Of a stretch of DNA of 64,000 nucleotides, positions 18,550-28,400 are shown in pieces. The notes below the pieces were generated by a model. The model made no database searches. It was not told the DNA's origin and saw only the letters and a list, made by a program, of their open reading frames with translations. This DNA is from JAJEDW01 sp963555775 (GTDB lineage: Bacteria > Acidobacteriota > Terriglobia > 20CM-2-55-15), in contig CAUVWY020000002.1 of NCBI GenBank assembly GCA_963555775.3, positions 310,001 through 374,000 on the forward strand, given 5' to 3'. A program made the translations under genes and the position numbers. Every line of letters starts with the position of its first letter. The stretch's first letter is position 1.

Positions 18550-21500
18550 TCAGGGCACCGCCACCACCGGGACCACGGGCAGGGTGGTGAAGATCCGGTC
18601 GACGCCATCAAGTTCGAAGGCCACCGCCGAGAAGCGGCCCGGTTCGGGCGTCATGCACCGCACCGACCCGGCGAAGTCCGAGGTGTCGGCGCCGGGGAAC
18701 ACCTGGTCGATGAACCGGGAGTCCTGGCCGTTGGCCGCAAGCGGGATCATCGTCTCTTCGAGCACGGCCCCGGCCTGCATCAATCGGCACCGCACCAGAA
18801 GGGCGGTCGTGCCCCGGTTGTGAACCGCGACGCCCGTGTTGATGCCGTCCGCCTGGCGGCGCACCGGGACGAGGGCATCCCGGAGCGGGGGACTGTCGCC
18901 GACCCCGGCGACCCCGAGGGCGGGGATGTCGAAGCGCAGGACCCCGCCGATGGGGCCGTCGGCCGTCACCGCGACCGATCCGACCTTCAGAACCCCCCGG
19001 CCGTGGGTGGAGATCGTCAGTTCTCCCAACGGGTTTATCGCCGCGCCGGGGCGCAGGGCGCCGTCGTCGCCCACCTCCAGATCCTCGGTGATCTCCACGA
19101 TCGATTCGGCGGCAATGGGGCCGCCGCCCTGATCGTGGAAGTAAATGGCGGGACGGACCGGATTCGTGCCCGCGTTCACCAGTACCAGTGAGGAGACGAT
19201 CCTTCCGCCATTGGCGAAATGCGTGAAGTCCAGGGGTGTGGCGTCCTGTTCCTGTTCTTCATCTTGTTCCTGATCCTCCTCTTGCTCCTGATCCTCTTCC
19301 TGCTCCTGCTCCGGGACCGCCGGCACGGGCACCACGGGCAGCGTGGTGAAGATCCGGTGGACGCCATCCAGTTCGAATGCGACCGCCGAGAAGCGCCCCG
19401 TTTCGGGCGCCGTGCACCGCACCGACCCCACGAAGTCCGAGGTGTCGGCAACGGGGAACACCTGGTCGATGAACCGGGAGTCCTGGCCGTTGGCCGCAAG
19501 CCGGATATCCGCCTCGTCGACCACGGCGCCGTCCCGCATCAATCGGCATTGCAGGGTCAGAATAGCCGTTCCCCGGTTGCGGACCGCGACGCCCGTATTG
19601 ATGCCGCCATCCTGGCGGCGCACCGGGACGAGGGCATCCCGGAGGGTCGGGCTGTCGCCGACCCCGGCGACGCCGAATCCGGGGATGTCGAAGCGCAGGA
19701 CCCCACCGATGGAACTGGGCGCGCGCACCGTGACCGATCCGGCCCGCAGTCCCCCGCGGCCGTGGGTGGCGATGGTGAGTTCTTCCAGCGGGTTCATGAC
19801 CGTCCGGGGGCGCAGGGCGCCGTCGTCACCCACTTCCAGATCCGGGGTGAGGTCCACCACCCGGCGGGCGTCAATGGGGTCGCCGTCCTGATCGTAGAAA
19901 TAGATGGCGGGACGGACCGGATAGGCGCCCGCGTTCACCAGCGCCAGCGTGGACGTGATGAAGCCCCCATTGGCGAAGTGGGTAAAGTCCAGGTCCGCCA
20001 CCGGCGTGGCCTCGGGCGAAAGACGGTGGGCGCCGGCGCCGGCCGCGCTCACCGCGCGCAGATGGAAGAAGTAGACTCGGCCGTTGACCAGACCGGTAAT
20101 CGTGTGGATGCGATGAGTCGATCCGGTCGAAATCCACTCGCCCTCGCCGTCGATCCGGTATTCGTAATGCTGAATCCGGGAGCTGCCCTGGCTGGCCGGC
20201 GCCTCCCATCGTAGCGTCACCTCCCCGTCGCCGCCCTCCGCCCGCACGGTCCCGGGATAGCTGGGCGGACGGGCACGCCCGCCGCCTCCACCACCACCAC
20301 CGCCTCCACCCGTGCGGGGCGGAGGAGGCGGTCGGACGATGATGGGCGGGGGCGTGCCCGCCGTGTATTCGGTCAGATCATCGGCCGCGTTGCCCGCCGC
20401 GTCCCGGATCGGGCGCGTCCCCGCGGTATAGCTCACCGTCACCGTCTGGCCCGGCGTCACCGGCGAATCGAGGGTCAGCGCGACCGTGCTCCCGCTCACC
20501 AGAACCTGGGTGAGCGGCCGCTCGGCGTCCGCGACATCCACGGTGAAATCGCCCACCGCAGGCGTCGAGTCCTCGTCGAGCGGTTCGCGGTAGGTCAGCG
20601 TCAGAGTGTCGCCGCTCACCGTCGCGCCCTGGAGTTCCGGCCCGACCACGTCCACCGCGTGTCCGGGCTGGGGCGGAACGGCCTCGTATGCCAGTACCGC
20701 CGGATTGTCCGCGAGATCCTGGATCGTCCCGCCGTTCAGGGCGATGCGGCCGGCCGCAATGCTCACCCCGTCCGTGTCGAGGTCGCCATCGGCCACCATG
20801 TAGGAGAACACCAGTCTGTCGCTGTTTGAACCGCGGTCGTAGGTCGCCGGTTTTGTCGGTCTGCCCACCTTCAGGGCCAGCGCCGGCGTCCCGTTTGTCG
20901 TGTCCACCTGTACCGTCTCGCTGAACGTCACCGTGACCTCCATGACGTCCCCTTCGGCATAGATCCCGTCCGGGCCCGGATTCGAAGCGATGGCCACCCG
21001 GCTCACCCGTGGCGCCGTCGTGTCCAGCGTGTTGTTTTCCACCCCCAGGTTCGTAAGAGGCCTCGCGTCGTTGCCCGCGATGTCCTGGATCGGATTTGCG
21101 CCCGGCACCCGGTAGGTGAGCCGGACCGTCTGGTTCGGCGCCACCGGAGGGTCGAGGGTCAGCGTGACCGCGCTTCCGCTCACCGCGACCCGGGAGACCC
21201 TCGGTTCGGCGCCTTCGACATTTACCGTGAAGGCGGCCGCCAGCGGCGTCGAACTCCCGTCCAGCGCCTCGCCGTAGGTCAGCGTCAAAGTGGCTCCGTT
21301 CACCGTCGCGCCGCCGGCCAGGAGCGCGGGCTTGACGCCGTCCACCTTGTGCCTCTCATCGGCCGCCAACCCGTCGTGGGTCAGCAGGGCGTTATTGTTC
21401 GCGCCGTCCCGGATCGTCCCCGTCAGGCGGTTCGCTTCGATGCTCACCCCGACGGCGTCGCTCTCGCGATCGGCCACCGCATAGGCGAACCGCAGCGCAG

Positions 21501-24500
21501 CGCCTGTCCCGCCTCGATAGTTCGCCGTTCGATCGGCCCCGCCCACATTCAGCGTCAACCGCGGCGTCCCGGTCACCACCACCGTTTCGCTGAACGTCAC
21601 CGTCACCTCGATTTCCTTCCCCGCCGCGTAGGTCGCGTTCCGCTCCGGACGCGAGGTGATCTCGACCCGGCTCACCGCCGGCGCCGTCGTGTCCCCCGTG
21701 TTGTTGGTCACCGGCTCATTGCTCAGGCGCAACGCGTCGTTGCCCGCCGCGTCCTGGATCGGGTTCGCCCCCGGCCGGTAGCGCACCCGGATCCCGGTCT
21801 CCCCATGGCTGACGGCCGGATTAAGGGTCAGCGTGACCGCTCGCCCGCTCACGGCGACATTGGAGACCGTTCGCGCCGAATTGCCGCCCGACACCGTGAA
21901 GTCACTTGCCGCTGGTCTCGAATTCCCGTCCAGCGCCTCGTCATAGGTCAGCGTCAACGTGGCCCCGTTCACCGACGCCGAGGAAAGCGCCGGCGCGGTA
22001 TCGTCCACGTCCTCGAGCCGGACCGTGAACACGGCCTCCACCGGGTTGGCGCCGTCGCTCACCTGTACCGTGACTTCGTAGTCGCGGTTCCTGTCGCTGT
22101 CACCCGGCCTCTCGTAGTCCTCGGCCGCCGCGAACGTGAGCATGCCATCCGCCGTCAAGCTGAATCTCCTCCGATCCGCGCCCCCCGTGATCCGCCACCT
22201 CAGATCCTCCGCCGGACGGTCCGCGTCCGTCGCCGCCAGCGTCGCCACCGCCGTTTCGTTCTCGTCCACAAGAATCGGGGAGGCTGTCTGGATCACCGGC
22301 GCGTCGTCGTCATCGGCGATGGTGATCGTCCGCTCGGCGCCGAGGACGCCGCCTCCATGACGGGCCGTAACCAGAATCGTCTCGGCGTCGTCGTCAATGG
22401 CGTCGTCCACCGCCGTGACGGTGGTCTCGACCGAGGTTTGCCCCGCCGTGAGCGTGAGCCGTTCCAACGCTACCGTGTAGTCCGTGCCCTTCGCCGCCGT
22501 GCCCGCAAAGGAGAGAGCGATCTGCCGATCATCGGCGAACGCAACGCCGTTGACGCTCTCGACCGTCACCGTCGAGGCGCCGCCCGCCTCCGCGATCGCC
22601 GATGGACGGACCTCCAGGGTCATCACCGGAGCCGCATCGTCGTCGGTGATCGTCAGCGTCACATCGGCCGGGTCCGTCACTCCATGACTATTGTCGGCAG
22701 TGCCGGACACCCGCATCGTCTTGTCGGCGGTGTCCACATCGTTGTTGTTGGCGGTGATCGTCACGGTCCCGGTGCTGCCGGTCTGACCGGCCGTGATCGT
22801 CAGAGTCTTGTTCGTGCTCAGCCTGAAGTCCCTCTCCACGGCCGGGGAGACGGCCATGGCGGACACGGTCACCGTCGTCGTCTCGCTCGACATCCGGTCC
22901 AGCCGCGCTGTCACCGTGGCGGACCCTCCGTTCTCGCCGATCGAGGCCGGCATCAGATCGAGCGTCACCGTCGGAGGCGGCGGTGGCGGGTCGCCGCAGA
23001 CGGCTCCCTGAAAATCGATCGTCGCCAACCACGCTTGAAATGCGGTATCCGTCGGCGCGCACAAAGTGGTCGACCGTATATCCAACACCGAGAGTTGTGA
23101 CAGCGTCATCAGGGTGAGCGGGATTGCCCCGCTCAACTCATTCTCGGAGAGATCCAACCTCTGGAGCTTGGTCAGATCCCCCAGCTCGGCTGGAATCGTG
23201 CCGCTCAAGTCATTGGAGGCGAGAGCCAGTTCCGTGACGCGGCCGTTCACGTCCGTGGTCACACCGTGCCAATCCCAAAGCGACACCAAAGGCGCCTCGC
23301 TCAACCAGTTCGTGTTTGTCTTCCAGTTCGCACCATTCGTCCCGTTGTAAAGATCCACTAAAGCCGCCATGTCGGTCGTCATGCGGCTGCGGTCCCAGGA
23401 ACGGATGCGTTCGAGTTCCCGTTCCAGATGCTGGGCGACAGTGGGATGCTGGTCATAGACGTTGCTCTGCTCCGATGGGTCGGATGCGATATCGAAGAGT
23501 TGGTAAGGCCTCTCGAAGGGTCGACCGATAGGATCTTCCCTGCCCCCGGAACCGTTCCCTGCGACTAACTTCCAGCGACCGTCACGGATCGCGAACATCC
23601 CCTGATTGGAATGATGGGTCACCGCAGCGCGCGGACGGGCCCACGGCTTGCCGCGTAGCAGCGGCAGGAGGCTGAAGCTGTCCTCGGCCGCATTATTGGG
23701 CAACTCCTTACCAACGATCTCTGCCACCGTTGCAAAGACATCGGTCAACGAGATGACCTCCTCCCGGGTGCTGCCGGGTTCAATCTCCCCAGGCCAGCGC
23801 GCGAAGAACGGCACGCGATGACCCCCCTCCCAAATATCGGCCTTGGTCCCTCGATACACGTGATTCGCAGTGTGATTGCCCGCCCGATACGCCTGGATCG
23901 TCGAATCATCCGTGTGGTCCCTGTCGTCAAGCCCGTCCAGACGGGACATGAAGGACCCATTGTCGGAGGTGACAATCAACAGCGTGTTGCCGTCGACACC
24001 GGCTTGGTCCAGGGCGCTCATCACGTCGCCCACGGCTGCGTCGACCTGTACGACGAAGTCCCCGTACGGGCCCAATTCGGTCGTTCCTTCGAACCGCTGG
24101 GCCGGCCAGACCGGCTTGTGCGGGGCCGTCAAGGGCAGATACAGCAGAAATGGGCTCCCGTCCGACGCCTGCCGCTGGATAAACCCCGTGGCCTGCCGGA
24201 TCAGTTCATCGAGCACATCAGCGGGATCGAAATCCGACGCCAACTCGCCGGCTCTCATGTAACGCGGAAATTCCATCCCGGACTGTTGCCCCAGCGGAAA
24301 TCCCGTGATCTCGCCGTCACGGATATAGACATACGGGGGGAAGTCCAAGGAAGCCGGGATGATGTAGGACTCGTCGAATCCGTGCGTGTGCGGTCCGTCG
24401 TCAATGGGCTCCTCGAAGTCGAATTCGCCCAAGGCATTCTTCGCAAAACCGAGGCCCAGGTGCCACTTTCCAATCACTGCGGTGCGGTACCCGGTGGCTC

Positions 24501-25026
24501 CGAGAAAGGAGCCGAGCGTTTCGCGACCCGGAGCGATCAAGGGCCCGTCGTAACCGTCCAGGACTCCCCGGGTCATTCGTGTCCGCCACGCATAGCGGCC
24601 GGTCAACAGGCCGTAGCGCGTCGGGGTGCAAACCGCCGACGGCGAATGCGCGTCCAGAAACGCCATACCCTGTCCTGCCAGGGTATCCAGGTTCGGCGTC
24701 TGGATTTTGGACTGTGAGTTCAGATAGCCGACATCGCCGTACCCAAGGTCGTCGGCCAGGACGATGACGATGTTCGGCGCCCGCGCAGCGTCCTTGTCCT
24801 GCGCCGGCGCCCGCATCGGCATGATCGCCGCCAGGACAACGAGCGCCAGCAGCAGTCCCGCCGCCGCACGTCCGGCGAGGCCGGTCAGGCACGGAAGGGC
24901 GGGGGAACCGCCCGGTCCGCCCCGCGCGTCCGCCGGCCCCGCGCATCCCGCCATGTCTGCCCACTGGCCACGGGCCCGGTCGTGACCGACCCGAGCGGCC
25001 CGATGCGTCGTCCTGACTATTGCCAT
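18550..25026 (-). CDS. Giant secreted sulfatase with LRR, Calx-beta, cadherin-like, Ig/SwmB domains and array C-terminal cassette
   Basis: About 2,158 residues. ATG 25026 (MAIVRTTHRAARVG) has GGGAGG seven bases upstream; a signal segment (AAAGLLLALVVLAAIMPMR) ends near residue 75. Residues ~85-545 are a type I sulfatase: NIVIVLADDLGYGDVG binds the metal, SAVCTPTRYGLLTGRY carries the C-x-P-x-R site (Cys ~133) where Cys would become formylglycine, and GKWHLG and TSDNG are present. Plant-type LRRs follow (~550-655, LDLSENELSGAIP). Next are two Calx-beta units (~686-905), one cadherin-like domain (~905-1012), alternating SwmB-like and Ig-like domains (~1014-1560), a Pro/Gly linker, Fn3 and the D1/D2 C-terminal pair. 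It probably releases sulfate from extracellular polysaccharide; the substrate is unknown. A separate maturase is needed and is not in this window. Confidence 0.88.
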   Translation of the reverse strand: MAIVRTTHRAARVGHDRARGQWADMAGCAGPADARGGPGGSPALPCLTGLAGRAAAGLLLALVVLAAIMPMRAPAQDKDAARAPNIVIVLADDLGYGDVGYLNSQSKIQTPNLDTLAGQGMAFLDAHSPSAVCTPTRYGLLTGRYAWRTRMTRGVLDGYDGPLIAPGRETLGSFLGATGYRTAVIGKWHLGLGFAKNALGEFDFEEPIDDGPHTHGFDESYIIPASLDFPPYVYIRDGEITGFPLGQQSGMEFPRYMRAGELASDFDPADVLDELIRQATGFIQRQASDGSPFLLYLPLTAPHKPVWPAQRFEGTTELGPYGDFVVQVDAAVGDVMSALDQAGVDGNTLLIVTSDNGSFMSRLDGLDDRDHTDDSTIQAYRAGNHTANHVYRGTKADIWEGGHRVPFFARWPGEIEPGSTREEVISLTDVFATVAEIVGKELPNNAAEDSFSLLPLLRGKPWARPRAAVTHHSNQGMFAIRDGRWKLVAGNGSGGREDPIGRPFERPYQLFDIASDPSEQSNVYDQHPTVAQHLERELERIRSWDRSRMTTDMAALVDLYNGTNGANWKTNTNWLSEAPLVSLWDWHGVTTDVNGRVTELALASNDLSGTIPAELGDLTKLQRLDLSENELSGAIPLTLMTLSQLSVLDIRSTTLCAPTDTAFQAWLATIDFQGAVCGDPPPPPPTVTLDLMPASIGENGGSATVTARLDRMSSETTTVTVSAMAVSPAVERDFRLSTNKTLTITAGQTGSTGTVTITANNNDVDTADKTMRVSGTADNSHGVTDPADVTLTITDDDAAPVMTLEVRPSAIAEAGGASTVTVESVNGVAFADDRQIALSFAGTAAKGTDYTVALERLTLTAGQTSVETTVTAVDDAIDDDAETILVTARHGGGVLGAERTITIADDDDAPVIQTASPILVDENETAVATLAATDADRPAEDLRWRITGGADRRRFSLTADGMLTFAAAEDYERPGDSDRNRDYEVTVQVSDGANPVEAVFTVRLEDVDDTAPALSSASVNGATLTLTYDEALDGNSRPAASDFTVSGGNSARTVSNVAVSGRAVTLTLNPAVSHGETGIRVRYRPGANPIQDAAGNDALRLSNEPVTNNTGDTTAPAVSRVEITSRPERNATYAAGKEIEVTVTFSETVVVTGTPRLTLNVGGADRTANYRGGTGAALRFAYAVADRESDAVGVSIEANRLTGTIRDGANNNALLTHDGLAADERHKVDGVKPALLAGGATVNGATLTLTYGEALDGSSTPLAAAFTVNVEGAEPRVSRVAVSGSAVTLTLDPPVAPNQTVRLTYRVPGANPIQDIAGNDARPLTNLGVENNTLDTTAPRVSRVAIASNPGPDGIYAEGDVMEVTVTFSETVQVDTTNGTPALALKVGRPTKPATYDRGSNSDRLVFSYMVADGDLDTDGVSIAAGRIALNGGTIQDLADNPAVLAYEAVPPQPGHAVDVVGPELQGATVSGDTLTLTYREPLDEDSTPAVGDFTVDVADAERPLTQVLVSGSTVALTLDSPVTPGQTVTVSYTAGTRPIRDAAGNAADDLTEYTAGTPPPIIVRPPPPPRTGGGGGGGGGGGRARPPSYPGTVRAEGGDGEVTLRWEAPASQGSSRIQHYEYRIDGEGEWISTGSTHRIHTITGLVNGRVYFFHLRAVSAAGAGAHRLSPEATPVADLDFTHFANGGFITSTLALVNAGAYPVRPAIYFYDQDGDPIDARRVVDLTPDLEVGDDGALRPRTVMNPLEELTIATHGRGGLRAGSVTVRAPSSIGGVLRFDIPGFGVAGVGDSPTLRDALVPVRRQDGGINTGVAVRNRGTAILTLQCRLMRDGAVVDEADIRLAANGQDSRFIDQVFPVADTSDFVGSVRCTAPETGRFSAVAFELDGVHRIFTTLPVVPVPAVPEQEQEEDQEQEEDQEQDEEQEQDATPLDFTHFANGGRIVSSLVLVNAGTNPVRPAIYFHDQGGGPIAAESIVEITEDLEVGDDGALRPGAAINPLGELTISTHGRGVLKVGSVAVTADGPIGGVLRFDIPALGVAGVGDSPPLRDALVPVRRQADGINTGVAVHNRGTTALLVRCRLMQAGAVLEETMIPLAANGQDSRFIDQVFPGADTSDFAGSVRCMTPEPGRFSAVAFELDGVDRIFTTLPVVPVVAVP
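19235..19325 (-). repeat. Glu/Gln-rich linker repeat of the sulfatase protein
   Basis: Short imperfect repeats of CTCCTCTTGCTC type encode an EQEQEEDQ-like linker between D1 and D2. Length differs in every array gene. Confidence 0.8.
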
Positions 25027-25178
25027 GTACCAGCCTCCCAACATTCCGGAGGGAACGCTTCGAACCCCGTGCGTTCCGGCGCAGCGCCCCGCGCACACGG
25101 CGCCGTCCGTCGAGGTGACCGGAATCCTCTACGCGGCCTGCCCGGCTTCCGTGGCGGACCGCACACGCACACAATTGG

Positions 25179-25207
25179 TTTTAACTATAAGAAAAATAGT
25201 ATGACAA
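25179..25207 (-). promoter_or_regulatory. Predicted sigma70-type promoter of the sulfatase gene
   Basis: On the minus strand: TTGTCA (25207-25202), 17-bp spacer, TTAAAA (25184-25179), about 155 bp before the start codon. The -35 and spacing are the same in three other array genes, within a block that also conserves CCTCTTTT beside the -35. Confidence 0.65.
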
Positions 25208-25306
25208 TAGTGCCTCTTTTAGGAATATTACAGCGATTTTTCAGATCATTATTCGCGATTTATGATTTCTTTCGAAGTGACGCGCCTGGAATCGGTTGAT
25301 CTTACG

Positions 25307-25326
25307 GTCATAGACCGCACCTACAG
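25307..25326 (-). repeat. 20-bp inverted repeat flanking the sulfatase gene, right copy
   Basis: GTCATAGACCGCACCTACAG, the perfect reverse complement of 18222-18241, about 7.1 kb apart. Confidence 0.85.
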
Positions 25327-25423
25327 GGGGAATCGGAAGGGGAGTGGGTGGGAGTGAGCGAGGGTGCCTGCAATCCGAAACTGTAGCGGTCTATGACCGC
25401 CCAAATCCAAGACTGTAGGGAAG

Positions 25424-28400
25424 TCACGGCACCTCAACCACCGGGACCACCGGCAGGGTGGTGAAGATCCGGTGAACCCCATCCAGTTCGAAGGCCACCG
25501 CCGAGAAGCGGCCCGGTTCGGGCGTCAGGCACCGCACCGACCCGGCGAAGTCCGACGTGTCGGCGGTGGGGAACACCTGGTCGATGAATCGGGAGTCCTG
25601 GCCGTTGGCCGCAAGCGGGATCATCGTCTCTTCGAGCACGGCGCCGTCCCGCATCAGCCGGCACCGCACCAGAAGGGCGGTCGTGCCCCGGTTGTGGAGG
25701 GCGACGCCCGTGTTGATGCCGCCATCCTGGCGGCGCACCGGGACCAGGGCATCCCGGACCGGGGGACTGTCGCCGACCCCGGCGACCCCGAGGCGGGGGA
25801 TGTCGAAGCGCAGGACCCCGCCGACGGGACCCTCGGCCACGACGGCGACCGAGCCGACCTTCAGAACCCCCCGGCCGTGGGTCGAGATCGTCAGTTCTCC
25901 CAACGGGTTCATGGCCGTCCGGGGGCTCAAAGCGCCGTCGTCGCCGATCTCCATATCCGCCGGAACATCCAGCATGGATTCGGCGGCGATGGCGCCGCCG
26001 TCCTGATCGTTGAAATAGATGGCGGGACGGACCGGATTGGCGCCCGCATTCACCAGCACCAGTGAGGAGACGATCTTCCCGCCATTGGCGAAATGGGTGA
26101 AGTCCAGCCGTGTGGCGTCCTGTTCGGGTTCCTCCTCTTGCTCCTGATCCTGTTCTTCCTCTTGTTCCTGCTCCTGCTCCGGGACCGCCGGTACCGGCAC
26201 CACCGGCAGCGTGGTGAAGATCCGGTTTGTCCCATCCAGTTCGAATGCGACCGCCGAGAAACGCCCCGGTTCGGGCGCGGCGCATCGCACCGACCCGGCG
26301 AAGTCCGAGGTGTCGGCGTCTGGGAACACCTGGTCGATGAACCGGGAGTCCTGGCCGTTGACCGCAAGCGGGATCATCGTCTCTTCGAGCACGGCGCCGT
26401 CCCGCATCAATCGGCATTGCAGGGTCAGAGTGGCCGTTCCCCGGTTGCGGACCGCGACGCCCGTGTTGATGCCGCCATCCTGTCGGCGCACCGGGACGAG
26501 GGCATCCCGGAGGGTCGGGCTGTCGGCGACCCCGGCGACCCCGTGGCCGGGGATGTCGAAGCGCAGGACCCCGCCGATGGAACCGGGCGCGCGCACCGTG
26601 ACCGATCCGACCCGCAGTCCCCCGCGGCCGTGGGTGGCAATGGTGAGTTCGCTCAGGGGGTTCATGACCGTCCGGGGGCGCAGGGCGCCGTCGTCACCCA
26701 CTTCCAGATCCGGGGTGAGTTCCACCACCCTCCGGGCGGCGATGGGGTCGCCGTCCTGATCGTAGAAGTAGATGGCGGGACGGACCGGATAGGCGCCCGC
26801 GTTCACCAGCGCCAGCGTGGACGTGATGAACCCCCCATTGGCGAAGTGGGTAAAGTCCAGGTCCGCCACCGGCGTGGCCTCGGGTGAAATACGGTGGGCG
26901 CCGGCGCCGGCCGCGCTCACCGCGCGCAGATGGAAGAAATAGACGCGGCCGTTGATCAGACCGGTAATCGTGTGGATGCGGTCGGCCGATCCGGTCGAAA
27001 TCCATTCGCCCTCGCCGTCGATCCGGTATTCGTAATGCTCAATCCGGGAACTGCCCTGGCTGGACGGCGCGTCCCATGTCAGCGTCACCTCCCCATCGCC
27101 GCCCTCCGCCCGTATGGTCCCGGGATAGGACGGCGGCCGGGCGCGCCCCCCACCTCCCCCGCCTCCTCCACCGCCTCCGGTCGGCGGCGGCGGCGGTGGC
27201 GGCGGTGGCGGCGTGCCCACCGTCACCGACTGGCCGCTGAACGCTGGCGCATCGTTGCCCGCCGCGTCCTGCACCGGGTTCGACGCCGGCGGCGCGTACG
27301 CCAGCGTCACCGTCGCGCCCTGGGACGGCGCCGTGTCCAGCGTCAGCGTCACCCTGCTGCCGCCCACCGCCACCGCCGACACCGCCGGGTTCGTCGTGGT
27401 GGTTCCGGCCGTCGCCGTCACCATATAAGCGTTCGCCGCCGGTCTCGAGGCCGGATTGAGCGCCTCGTCGTAGACCAGCGCCAGCGCCCTCCCCCGCACC
27501 GACGCCGAGACCAGCGCCGGCGGAGCGGCGTCCACCCGGTGCCCGGCCAGCGCCGCCTGCGCGGCGTGGGTCAGGCTCGCGGCCGCCGTCGCGCCCATCT
27601 TCGTGATGGTCCCACCGCCGAGGGCCAGCGCGTTCGCATTCCACGAGATGCCGTCGCGCTCGACCTCGCCCGCCTGCACCGTCCGGGCGAACACCAGCGC
27701 CGCGCTGTCCGAGCCGCGCGTGAAAGCGGCCTGCCGCGTCGTCGCGCCCAGCCTGAACGCGAACGTCGGCGTGCCGGTCACCGTCACCGGGGCGCTGAAC
27801 GCCACGGTGAATTCGATGGCCTCGCCCGCGAGGTAGGTGTTGCCCGATGCCGGCGTCGAGGTGACCGCCACATTGCTCACCGTCGGGGCCGTCGCGGCCG
27901 CGACCACCGTCGCCGTGGCCTCGCTGGTGAGCGTCTCGGAATTTCTGGCGGCGTCGGCGAAGGTCACCCGCACCTTGATGGTCTTGCCCAGGTCGGCGTC
28001 GCGCAGGGTGTAGGTGCTCGAATTCGCTCCCGAAATGTTGGCATCCGAGCCGTTCGCCCGGATCCACTGGTACGTGTAATTGGGGGTGGTCAACCCGTTG
28101 GCATCCATGATGCCGGTGGTGACCGCCGTCAGCGTCTGGCCCACCTCGGCCGTGCCCGTGATGGTCGGCGCGCCCGTCGCCAGGGTGTTTGCCACCGCCG
28201 AGACGGTCGCCGTCGCGTCGCTGGTGAGCGTCTCGGTGTAGCCATCGTCGTCGGTGAAGGTCACCTGCACCTTGATGGTCTTGTCCAGGTCGGCGTCGCG
28301 CAAGGTGTAGGTGCTCGAATTCGCTCCCGAAATGTTGGCATCCGAGCCGTCCACCCGGATCCACTGATACGTGTAGCCGGGGGTGGTCAGCCCGTTGGCA

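Larger units (their letters stand above)
25027..25423. other. Upstream region of sulfatase gene
   Basis: Contains a markedly AT-rich core (25175-25290) with the promoter described separately, and two copies of the 20-bp element (25307-25326 and a partial copy near 25380-25400). Unlike the other array promoters no divergent regulator gene is present. Confidence 0.6.
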
